Positions 1-6,590 of a stretch of 35,015 nt of DNA are shown here, one piece after another. Origin of the DNA: Lachnospiraceae bacterium (GTDB lineage: Bacteria > Bacillota > Clostridia > Lachnospirales > Lachnospiraceae); assembly GCA_910574745.1 (NCBI GenBank), contig CAJTCE010000035.1, forward strand, positions 1-35,015. Direction: 5' to 3'. Under the pieces are notes generated by a model. The model did not search any database and was not told the DNA's origin. It was given only the letters and a program-made list of their open reading frames with translations. The translations under genes and the position numbers were made by a program. The first letter of the stretch is position 1; each line of letters begins with the position of its first letter.

Positions 1-67
1 CCAATGTTTATGTCCATTTTTCTCAAACTTCTTTTCCTGCACGATATTCAGTTGTCAATTTTCGGTT

Positions 68-90
68 GGAATCTCATTCATTGAGATTCC
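68..90. repeat. Perfect 9-bp inverted repeat at truncated transporter edge
   Basis: The arms GGAATCTCA (68-76) and TGAGATTCC (82-90) are exact reverse complements around a 5-base loop. The repeat lies immediately before the point where the transporter reading frame begins. None of the three forward frames upstream continues the transporter family's N-terminus. It could be a recombination or insertion footprint, a small hairpin, or chance. Bases 1-67 show nothing else recognisable. Confidence 0.55.
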
Positions 91-99
91 GAGAAGTTA

Positions 100-1422
100 T
101 TGATCTACCTGACAAATACAGTGGGACTTAATCCCGGTATTGTAGGGACTCTTATTGCGGCCTCCAAGTTTTTTGACGGAGTGACGGATATTTTTTTCGG
201 AGCCATGATCGATAAAACAAAAAGCCGGATGGGAAAGGCAAGGCCCTGGATGCTCTATGCTTATATCGGATGCGCCGTAACTCTTGTGGCAATTTTTGCG
301 GTGCCCCTGGATATGGGCAGGACCTCCCAGTATATATGGTTCTTTATCGCCTATACACTGTTGAACGCAGTATTTTATACGGCTAACAATATTGCATACT
401 CGGCCCTGACAGCTTTGGTTACCAAAAACAGCAAGGAACGGGTACAGATGGGATCTTACAGGTTCATTTTTGCCTTTGCAACCAGTCTGCTCATTCAGTC
501 CATTACAATAGGTGCGGTAGCAGCCTTTGGCGGCGGCGCTTTCGGCTGGAGAACCATAGCCATTATTTATGCGATTATCGGACTTTTGGTCAATACCATA
601 TCGGTTTTATCGGTAAAGGAGCTTTCACAAGAGGAGCTGAGCCGGTCTGATATGGAAGAGGAAAATGGTCCGGAGGCAGGAAACAATTTAAAAGCCGGTG
701 ATATTCAGGCAAAAGGAACCGTAGAAGAGAAATACGGTCTTATGGAAGCGGCTAAACTGCTGATTGCCAATAAATATTATCTGATGATCTGCGGCGTTTA
801 TATTCTTCAGCAGATTTATACCGCTATGATCAATATGGGCATTTACTACATGACCTATGTTTTAAAAAATGAGAACTTATACGGCGTATTCTCATGGGCG
901 GTCAACATTCCGCTGATCATTGCGCTGTTGCTCACGCCTGCCCTTGTGGTAAAATGGAACGGGATGTATAAGCTGAATTTAAGGGGATATATGATTTCTA
1001 CTGCAGGAAGGGCCTTGGTAATTGTGGCGGGCTATTTGGGAAGCGTTCCCTTGATGCTTTTATTTACGGGAATTGCCGCATTGGGGCAGGGCCCCTGGCA
1101 GGGCGATATGAACGCCGTTATAGCGGCCTGTTCGGAATATACCTATTTGACAAAACACAAAAGAGTGGACGGAACAATGTATTCCTGTACGTCCTTAGGG
1201 ATTAAGCTGGGCGGCGGTTTGGGTACTGCCGTGGCAGGCTGGCTGCTTGCCGCCAGCGGATTTGTTGGAACGGCTGCCGTTCAATCGGATTCCTGTATCA
1301 GAATGCTGTACTTTATTTATCTTTGGATTCCGATGCTCATCAGTCTTGCCATGACGTTTATTCTTTCCAGAATGAATGTGGAAGCTGCTAATAAAAAAAT
1401 AAAGCAGCAAGGCGACGTTTAA
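100..1422 (+). CDS. GPH-family (MelB-type) sugar:cation symporter, N-terminally truncated
   Basis: This is a major-facilitator glycoside-pentoside-hexuronide family protein that would import a sugar or oligosaccharide with a cation at the cytoplasmic membrane. The family signature is visible: a G-T-L-I-A-A-S-K-F-F-D-G-V-T-D-I stretch near residues 16-31, then DKTKSRMGKARPWML (about 38-52), the loop after helix 2. About ten further hydrophobic helices follow, with a charged central loop near 175-215. Family members usually carry about 25-40 more residues including helix 1. Here an in-frame TGA at 82-84 blocks extension, and the only start is a TTG at 100 with no Shine-Dalgarno. The gene therefore looks broken at its 5' end, although the rest of the frame is intact. 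It heads the beta-glucan block, so oligoglucan uptake was its likely role. Family is confident; substrate is inferred. Confidence 0.8.
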   Translation: MIYLTNTVGLNPGIVGTLIAASKFFDGVTDIFFGAMIDKTKSRMGKARPWMLYAYIGCAVTLVAIFAVPLDMGRTSQYIWFFIAYTLLNAVFYTANNIAYSALTALVTKNSKERVQMGSYRFIFAFATSLLIQSITIGAVAAFGGGAFGWRTIAIIYAIIGLLVNTISVLSVKELSQEELSRSDMEEENGPEAGNNLKAGDIQAKGTVEEKYGLMEAAKLLIANKYYLMICGVYILQQIYTAMINMGIYYMTYVLKNENLYGVFSWAVNIPLIIALLLTPALVVKWNGMYKLNLRGYMISTAGRALVIVAGYLGSVPLMLLFTGIAALGQGPWQGDMNAVIAACSEYTYLTKHKRVDGTMYSCTSLGIKLGGGLGTAVAGWLLAASGFVGTAAVQSDSCIRMLYFIYLWIPMLISLAMTFILSRMNVEAANKKIKQQGDV

Positions 1423-1489
1423 AACGCTGCTGCTCTTATGGGTGTGGTTGATTCCGGCCGTTTACCGGCCGGATGGCCGCTCCTGCGGC
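1402..1489. terminator. Hairpin cluster between convergent transporter and small ORF
   Basis: Two compact perfect stems are visible: CCGGCCG/CGGCCGG (1454-1460 and 1466-1472) and GCCGC/GCGGC (1476-1480 and 1485-1489). An imperfect stem, GCAGCA.../...TGCTGC, overlaps the transporter stop codon (about 1402-1435). None is followed by a long T run, so this is a termination region by position and structure only. Confidence 0.4.
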
Positions 1490-1499
1490 GGGATATCTG

Positions 1500-1589
1500 C
1501 TATGCATGGTAAATATAATCGAAGTAAGTTGCATAAAATTCAATTACGGTATCCCTGTAGTTTTTTAATAAATTTTTGATTTTATTCAT
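1500..1589 (-). CDS. Uncharacterised 29-residue small protein
   Basis: On the minus strand an AAAGGAGG ribosome binding site sits 6 bases before an ATG at 1589. It opens a 29-codon frame starting MNKIKNLLKN and ending FDYIYHA, with a TAG stop at 1500-1502. The peptide is basic at the start and aromatic at the end (four Tyr and two Phe in the last 13 residues) and could form an amphipathic helix. The reading frame is divergent from the araC gene that starts at 1697. The strong ribosome binding site is the main argument that it is translated. I do not recognise a family. A leader peptide, a small membrane-associated regulator, or a non-coding promoter region are all possible. Confidence 0.5.
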   Translation of the reverse strand: MNKIKNLLKNYRDTVIEFYATYFDYIYHA

Positions 1590-1696
1590 TGTGCCGCCTC
1601 CTTTCTTTGTTTCTGAACTTATTGTATATTATCTTTAAGGAGAATACGTGCCAAAAAAGAATAAAAAGTAGCCAATTTTTGCAAGGAGGTTATCAT

Positions 1697-2521
1697 ATGT
1701 ATCCATTCTACGAAGAGACACAGAAAAGCCTAAGCATACTTTACAGAACCTCGAAGCATGTACCGCCTCATCTTCATCATGCTGTTGAATTTGTATATGT
1801 GACAAAAGGAACCTTGGAAATCGGCGTAGGACAGGAGCTGTATCATATGGAGGAAGGGGATTTTGCCATTGTGTTTCCCAATGTGATCCATCATTATCAG
1901 GTATTTTCCCCGGGAAATAATAAAGCTTACTACATATTGGCGTCGCCGGCTATGTGCGAGCCCTTTCAAGAGGAGCTGCAAAAATACTGCCCGCAAAATC
2001 CCGTTATTTCCAAAGGCATGGTGCCGCAGGACATTGTAAACGGAATAAAATGCCTTACAAAATCGGAAAAGGAACAGTTTATCGTGCAGCAGGCCTATGT
2101 ACAGATATTTCTGGCAAAAAGTATACCCTGCATGAAAATGGTGGAAAAGAGCAGCGTGGGAAGTGAGGACATCATCTATCAGTCGGTATCCTACATAGCC
2201 GCCCATTTTAGGGAAGACATCTCCTTAGAAAAAATGGCGTCGGATTTAGGAGTCAGTAAATACGTGCTTTCCAGGGTGTTTTCCGGCACCTTTCACAGGA
2301 ATTTCAATCAGTATTTAAATGAAACACGGTTAAACTATGCCGGCGCCATGCTGGAATATACCAGCCGAACGGTTACGGATATTTGTATGGAATCCGGCTT
2401 CGAAAGCCAGAGAACCTTTAACAGGGTCTTTATGCAAAGCTACCGTATGACGCCCAGGGAATACCGGAACAGCCGGAAGCAGCAATATCAGTCCATGGGC
2501 GGAAATCAAAATGATTCCTGA
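1697..2521 (+). CDS. AraC-family regulator with N-terminal cupin sensor
   Basis: This is a transcription factor of 274 residues. The N-terminal half (about 20-75) is a cupin sensor with a histidine-rich strand (HVPPHLHHAVEF) and a G-x-x-x-P-N-x-x-H strand (GDFAIVFPNVIHHY), the usual ligand-binding barrel of AraC regulators. The C-terminal ~100 residues carry two helix-turn-helix motifs: DISLEKMASDLGVSKYVLSR and TVTDICMESGFESQRTFNRVF, followed by R-M-T-P-R-E-Y-R. ATG 1697 is chosen because AAGGAGG lies 7 bases upstream. A longer frame from 1589 adds 36 residues without homology and overlaps the divergent small ORF. It precedes the GH94 gene in the same direction, so it is a likely activator of the beta-glucan genes, sensing an oligosaccharide. 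The ligand is inferred. Confidence 0.9.
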   Translation: MYPFYEETQKSLSILYRTSKHVPPHLHHAVEFVYVTKGTLEIGVGQELYHMEEGDFAIVFPNVIHHYQVFSPGNNKAYYILASPAMCEPFQEELQKYCPQNPVISKGMVPQDIVNGIKCLTKSEKEQFIVQQAYVQIFLAKSIPCMKMVEKSSVGSEDIIYQSVSYIAAHFREDISLEKMASDLGVSKYVLSRVFSGTFHRNFNQYLNETRLNYAGAMLEYTSRTVTDICMESGFESQRTFNRVFMQSYRMTPREYRNSRKQQYQSMGGNQNDS

Positions 2522-2742
2522 ATCTATGGGAATGATTTTCGTATATCTTCGTCCTTTCACTGTCATGAATGTCATATATTTAATATTTTTTCCTCTTTTT
2601 TGATATATGTGCTCTGGGAATGTCGGTAAAATCAGAATAAATAACCGAAGCGTATTTTGACAGGCAGGGAGAAAGCTCTTAAGCTGAGAGTGTTTCTAAA
2701 ACCGACTTGTCAGAAACCGGAGTGCAGGATTGGAGAATTAGG

Positions 2743-5457
2743 ATGGAGACAATACGTTTTTTAGACAATGATGGAACCTTTTCCATAGAACGGCCCGAGA
2801 ATTACAGCTATCTTTATTTTCCCATTGCAGGGGAAAAAGGGTTAAAGAGTTCCATAACGCCAAATTTAGGCGGCGATAGTAAAATCAATCAGGAAACTTT
2901 TTTGCTGGAGCCTGTAAGCTCAGAAAATTTGCATAATAACAGGTCTACAAGAAATTTCTGGTGTATTGTAGAAGGTATCGGATGCTGGTCCGCTACAGGA
3001 GCATCGGCAGAAGCGGAGGATAAAAAATTTTCCCCGGAACAGGATGCCTGCACATTGACCGCAGGACTTATGTGGCAGACAGTAAAAAGAAGCTCGGAAA
3101 AATATAATCTGGAGAGTGAGATTACTTCCTTTGTACCGGTGGATGAAAATGTGGAAATCATGCGGGTGTGCCTCCGTAATACGTCAAAAGCAAAGCAGAG
3201 GATCACGCCGGTTGCGGCTGTTCCGATTTACGGGAGAAGCGCTGATAATATCCGGGATCATAGAAATGTCACATCCATGCTGCATAGAATCCATACACAG
3301 CAGTATGGCGTAACGGTAAAACCTACTATGTCTTTTGATGAAAAAGGCCATCGGAGAAATCATTTGACATATTTTGCGGCAGGAGCTTCAGGAACCGGAG
3401 AAAAACCCGTATCCTTTTATCCTACGGTAGATTCCTTTATCGGGGAAGGCGGTTCTTTTACACACCCGGCGGCGATTTACGGAAATAAAGAGGGTATGCC
3501 TGCGAAAACGGAAATCGGAGGAAAAGAGGCTATGGGCGGTATCCGTTTCGGGCAGATAACGTTGGAAGCGGATGAAACGGCGGAATATGTCATTATAATA
3601 GGAATCACGGAACAGGAAGAAGAGATAGATAATACTGTTTTAAAATATGCCTCCTCTTCCAAAGTGGAGCAGGCTTTGGAGAAGGTAAAGGAATACTGGC
3701 AGGAGAAGGTTAACGTCAGATATCATACCGGCGACAGCTGCTTTGACCTTTTTATGCGGTGGGTAAGCTTTCAGCCGTTTTTAAGACGTATTTACGGATG
3801 TTCCTTCCTGCCTCATCATGATTATGGAAGAGGAGGAAGAGGATGGCGGGATTTGTGGCAGGACTGTCTTTCTCTTCTTCTGATGGATCCTAAAGATGTA
3901 CGCCAAATGATAGTCAGCAACTATGGCGGAGTGAGAATTGACGGAACCAATGCTACGATTATAGGTAATAAGCAGGGAGAGTTTATCGCGGACAGGAATG
4001 GTATCAGCCGTGTATGGATGGATCATGCGGTCTGGCCGTTTATGACAACCCGGCTCTATCTTGACCAGACAGGGGATATTGCGGTTCTGCTGGAAAAGGT
4101 AAGGTACTTTAAGGATACCCAGGCAGAACGTGGAACAGCTATAGATAAGGACTGGAACGACGGTTACGGTATGTGGCAGAAAACAGCTGACGGCAGCGTA
4201 TATGCAGGAACAATTCTGGAACATCTCCTGGTAGAGCATTTATGCGCCTTCTATGAAGTAGGGGAACATAATGAAATGCGGCTGCGCGGTGCAGATTGGA
4301 ATGATGCGCTGGATATGGCGGCGGACAATGGAGAGAGTGTGGCATTTACCTGTGCATATGCGGGAAATTTAAAACAGCTGGCAGAGTGTCTCCGTCTTTT
4401 GAAAGACAGATTGTCTTGTACGGAAATAGAGCTTATAGAGGAAATAAATGTTTTGCTTAAAGATGAGGAAGGGCTTTATGAAGATGCCGAAGCAAAACGG
4501 GAGATTTTAAAAGAATATACGGGGCTGTGCAGGCATGAGATCAGCGGAAAGAAGATACAGGTGCCCGTCCATAGTCTGATCGATAATCTGACGCATAAAG
4601 CAGACTGGATCATGGAACATGTCCGCAAGACAGAATGGATTCAGGGAAAAAATGAAGAAGGCTGGTTTAACAGCTATTATGATAATCATAAGAATGCGGT
4701 GGAAGGCATTTTCGATGAAAGCGTCCGTATGATGCTGACAGGACAGGTTTTTGCCATTATGAGCGGGACCGCCACAGCCGGTCAGATAAGTCAAATCTGT
4801 AAAAGCGCAGACCGTTATTTGTATAACGCTGCCATTGGCGGCTACCGGTTGAATACGGATTTTAAGGAACTAAAGTTTGATATGGGAAGAATGTTTGGAT
4901 TTGCTTACGGAGAAAAAGAAAACGGAGCCGTATTTTCCCATATGACAGTTATGTATGCCAATGCACTTTATAAAAGAGGGTTTGTAAAAGAAGGATATAA
5001 GGCGCTTCAGACTCTGGCTGACACGGCTCTGGATTTTGATACAAGTAAAATTTATCCCGGCATTCCGGAATATTTCAACAGCGATGGGCGAGGAATGTAT
5101 CATTACCTGACAGGCGCCGCAAGCTGGTATATGATGACTATGATAACAGAAGTATTCGGGATCCGTGGGGATGCGGGAGATCTGGTAATCAGACCAAAGC
5201 TTCTGAAAAAGCAATTTGATAGCAAAGGAATAGCTTCTATCAAATGCCGTTTTGCAGAAAAGAACCTTGAAGTTATTTTTAAAAATCCGGATGGGATGGA
5301 ATATGGAGCATATGAAACCGGCAGGGCAAGTTGTGACAAAGAAGCCTTGCAAATCGTTGATAAGGCACAGGTTATTATAAAACGTGGGACGGTGGAGTCC
5401 ATGGATGAGGGGCTGCATAAAATTGAAGTAGAGCTGGTCCCGCTTTCCGAAAAATAG
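2743..5457 (+). CDS. GH94 glycoside phosphorylase, possibly laminaribiose/beta-1,3-glucoside phosphorylase
   Basis: This is a cytoplasmic inverting phosphorylase of about 904 residues, built of an N-terminal beta-sandwich, a linker helix, an (alpha/alpha)6 barrel and a C-terminal beta domain. The barrel shows YGRGGRGWRDLWQD, a WNDGYGMWQ segment, ADWNDALDMA (517-526, which includes the general-acid aspartate region), and HYLTGAASWY (787-796, phosphate-binding end). GH94 enzymes convert beta-glucosides plus phosphate to alpha-glucose-1-phosphate and a shortened sugar. It is longer than cellobiose phosphorylases (~810) and nearer the ~900 length I recall for laminaribiose phosphorylases. The neighbouring GH16 laminarinase supports that specificity, but it remains inference. 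ATG 2743 is preferred because GGAG sits 7 bases upstream; a TTG at 2707 would add 12 residues. The 220-base leader contains the motif TTTTGATAT (2598-2606), shared with the GH16 operator. Confidence 0.85.
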   Translation: METIRFLDNDGTFSIERPENYSYLYFPIAGEKGLKSSITPNLGGDSKINQETFLLEPVSSENLHNNRSTRNFWCIVEGIGCWSATGASAEAEDKKFSPEQDACTLTAGLMWQTVKRSSEKYNLESEITSFVPVDENVEIMRVCLRNTSKAKQRITPVAAVPIYGRSADNIRDHRNVTSMLHRIHTQQYGVTVKPTMSFDEKGHRRNHLTYFAAGASGTGEKPVSFYPTVDSFIGEGGSFTHPAAIYGNKEGMPAKTEIGGKEAMGGIRFGQITLEADETAEYVIIIGITEQEEEIDNTVLKYASSSKVEQALEKVKEYWQEKVNVRYHTGDSCFDLFMRWVSFQPFLRRIYGCSFLPHHDYGRGGRGWRDLWQDCLSLLLMDPKDVRQMIVSNYGGVRIDGTNATIIGNKQGEFIADRNGISRVWMDHAVWPFMTTRLYLDQTGDIAVLLEKVRYFKDTQAERGTAIDKDWNDGYGMWQKTADGSVYAGTILEHLLVEHLCAFYEVGEHNEMRLRGADWNDALDMAADNGESVAFTCAYAGNLKQLAECLRLLKDRLSCTEIELIEEINVLLKDEEGLYEDAEAKREILKEYTGLCRHEISGKKIQVPVHSLIDNLTHKADWIMEHVRKTEWIQGKNEEGWFNSYYDNHKNAVEGIFDESVRMMLTGQVFAIMSGTATAGQISQICKSADRYLYNAAIGGYRLNTDFKELKFDMGRMFGFAYGEKENGAVFSHMTVMYANALYKRGFVKEGYKALQTLADTALDFDTSKIYPGIPEYFNSDGRGMYHYLTGAASWYMMTMITEVFGIRGDAGDLVIRPKLLKKQFDSKGIASIKCRFAEKNLEVIFKNPDGMEYGAYETGRASCDKEALQIVDKAQVIIKRGTVESMDEGLHKIEVELVPLSEK

Positions 5458-5476
5458 AAACAGCAGGTTAAGAGCT

Positions 5477-5526
5477 GCGGCCATTATTACCAAGAAGTGC
5501 GGTAATAGTGGTCGCGGTATTTTTTT
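5477..5526 (+). terminator. Intrinsic terminator of the GH94 gene, inside the 3' end of araC
   Basis: A 15-base stem (5477-5491 with 5501-5515, two G-T wobbles) has a 9-base loop and is followed after GGTA by seven T's (5520-5526). It terminates the plus-strand phosphorylase transcript and physically overlaps the last codons of the convergent minus-strand araC gene. Confidence 0.85.
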
Positions 5527-6227
5527 GGAGTTATGCCAATCAGTTTTTTGAAGGATTGGATAAAATGACTCTGGGAAGAAAATGCCAGGTAATTGGCAAT
5601 TTCAATCAGGCTGTAATCAGAGTATTTTAGCAGATGCTGTGCTTTTTCGATTTTCATTTCACAAATATAATCACTAATGGAAATGTTAAGCTCCTTTTTA
5701 AAAAGCCTGGAGAGATAACTGGGAGAAAGTCCCACCTGATCGGCAAGGTCATTTACGGTAATCCGGCAGTTTATATGAGTGTACATATAGTCCATGCAAA
5801 GAATGACAGGCTTTGACAAAATGGCGCTTTTTTTAACCAGCATCATTTTTTGGGTATAATCCAGAGCCATTTGTGTATGAAGCTTTGAGATGGCTTCGAT
5901 GGAAGTGCAGGCGTCCATTTTTAAAATATAGAAGTCGCTGAGACGGAATGCCTGTTCCAATTCCATGCCTGCCTCTATACAGCGTCTTGTGATCATGGCA
6001 GTTGTAACAACAAAGTGATATTTTATATTGGTCAGGGGATTTGTAGATAGTACGCCCATGCCTTCTGAATTGGTAAAAATATTTTCTTTGCAGTTTTTTT
6101 GTACAAAGTCCATATCGCCGGAACTGACTGCCTGATAAAAGGTATATTCCTCTTCTAATGGGCGGTGTGAAAGAGATTCTTCACTTTTTTGCAGTTCCGT
6201 CTGGAACCATTCGTTTCGAAGATTCAT
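5487..6227 (-). CDS. AraC-family regulator, Lachnospiraceae type with helical N-terminal domain
   Basis: This is a 246-residue transcription factor without a cupin. Its N-terminal ~140 residues start with an E-Y-T-F-Y-Q-A-V-S-S-G-D segment and are mostly helical, an arrangement frequent in Lachnospiraceae AraC proteins located near glycoside hydrolases. The two helix-turn-helix motifs are ITVNDLADQVGLSPSYLSRLF (about 156-176) and YSLIEIANYLAFSSQSHFIQ (205-224), then G-I-T-P-K-K-Y-R. ATG 6227 has AAGAGG 7 bases upstream. A longer frame to 6350 reads through the intergenic repeat and gives low-complexity residues, so it was rejected. The gene is divergent from GH16, with a perfect inverted repeat between them, so it probably controls GH16 and GH94 expression and its own. 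Confidence 0.88.
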   Translation of the reverse strand: MNLRNEWFQTELQKSEESLSHRPLEEEYTFYQAVSSGDMDFVQKNCKENIFTNSEGMGVLSTNPLTNIKYHFVVTTAMITRRCIEAGMELEQAFRLSDFYILKMDACTSIEAISKLHTQMALDYTQKMMLVKKSAILSKPVILCMDYMYTHINCRITVNDLADQVGLSPSYLSRLFKKELNISISDYICEMKIEKAQHLLKYSDYSLIEIANYLAFSSQSHFIQSFKKLIGITPKKYRDHYYRTSW

Positions 6228-6249
6228 GTGTTTTCCTCTTGGGGGGGTT

Positions 6250-6450
6250 AAAAAACCTGCGGGGGTATTTTGGGTGGTCATGGTGTATGGGGGAACCCGC
6301 AGGGGATGTTCGAGGAGCGTAGTGGATGTTCGGAAACCCGCAGTGCACATTCGAAAAACCTGCGGTTTTTCTCATTCGCGGGCTTCGCCCTATGAAAACC
6401 GACATGGCCAAATTCGTCTGCAAGCAGCCGATTTGTCCCTGACGGTTTTC
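6250..6450. repeat. Intergenic repeat element: degenerate ~20-bp units plus long hairpin
   Basis: This stretch is GC-rich and repetitive, unlike the surrounding AT-rich promoter DNA. Units of about 20 bases recur: AACCYGCRG words at 6254, 6294, 6335 and 6357, alternating with GGATGTTCG (6304, 6324) and ACATTCG. AAAAACC-TGC-GGTTTTT (6354-6370) is a perfect hairpin and GGGC-TTC-GCCC (6380-6390) another. A larger stem pairs GAAAACCGACATGGCCAAAT (6394-6413) with its imperfect reverse complement (6431-6450), 17 of 20 matching. It contains no credible gene; short frames across it have no start context. It resembles a non-coding repeat of REP or MITE style and can also act as a terminator. Confidence 0.6.
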
Positions 6451-6484
6451 GCACTGCTCATTGATTACGCGCACATTATATCAT

Positions 6485-6524
6485 GATTTTGATATTTTTG
6501 TATAGAACCTTGTATATCAAAATC
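6485..6524. promoter_or_regulatory. Perfect 11-bp inverted repeat, candidate operator/promoter of GH16 and araC
   Basis: GATTTTGATAT (6485-6495) is an exact reverse complement of ATATCAAAATC (6514-6524), separated by 18 bases. A possible plus-strand promoter overlaps it (-35 TTGATA at 6489-6494, -10 TATATC at 6513-6518). The symmetry means similar hexamers exist on the minus strand. Position between divergent araC and GH16 makes it the best regulator-binding site in the region. Part of the half-site, TTTTGATAT, recurs at 2598-2606 before the first GH94 gene. Confidence 0.6.
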
Positions 6525-6590
6525 GGATGGGAATTTATAATTTGTTAAACTGTAATTAAAATTTATTTAAAACGGATAGGGAGTGTTGGT

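Noticed and set aside
2619-2650. TCGGT...ACCGA inverted repeat before the first GH94 gene
   Set aside because: The arms are only five bases and do not resemble the GH16 operator; likely chance.
6226-6486. Open frames across the intergenic repeat (both strands), including an N-terminal extension of the second AraC protein
   Set aside because: They translate the repeat units into low-complexity, non-homologous residues and lack ribosome binding sites; the AraC start at 6227 has one.
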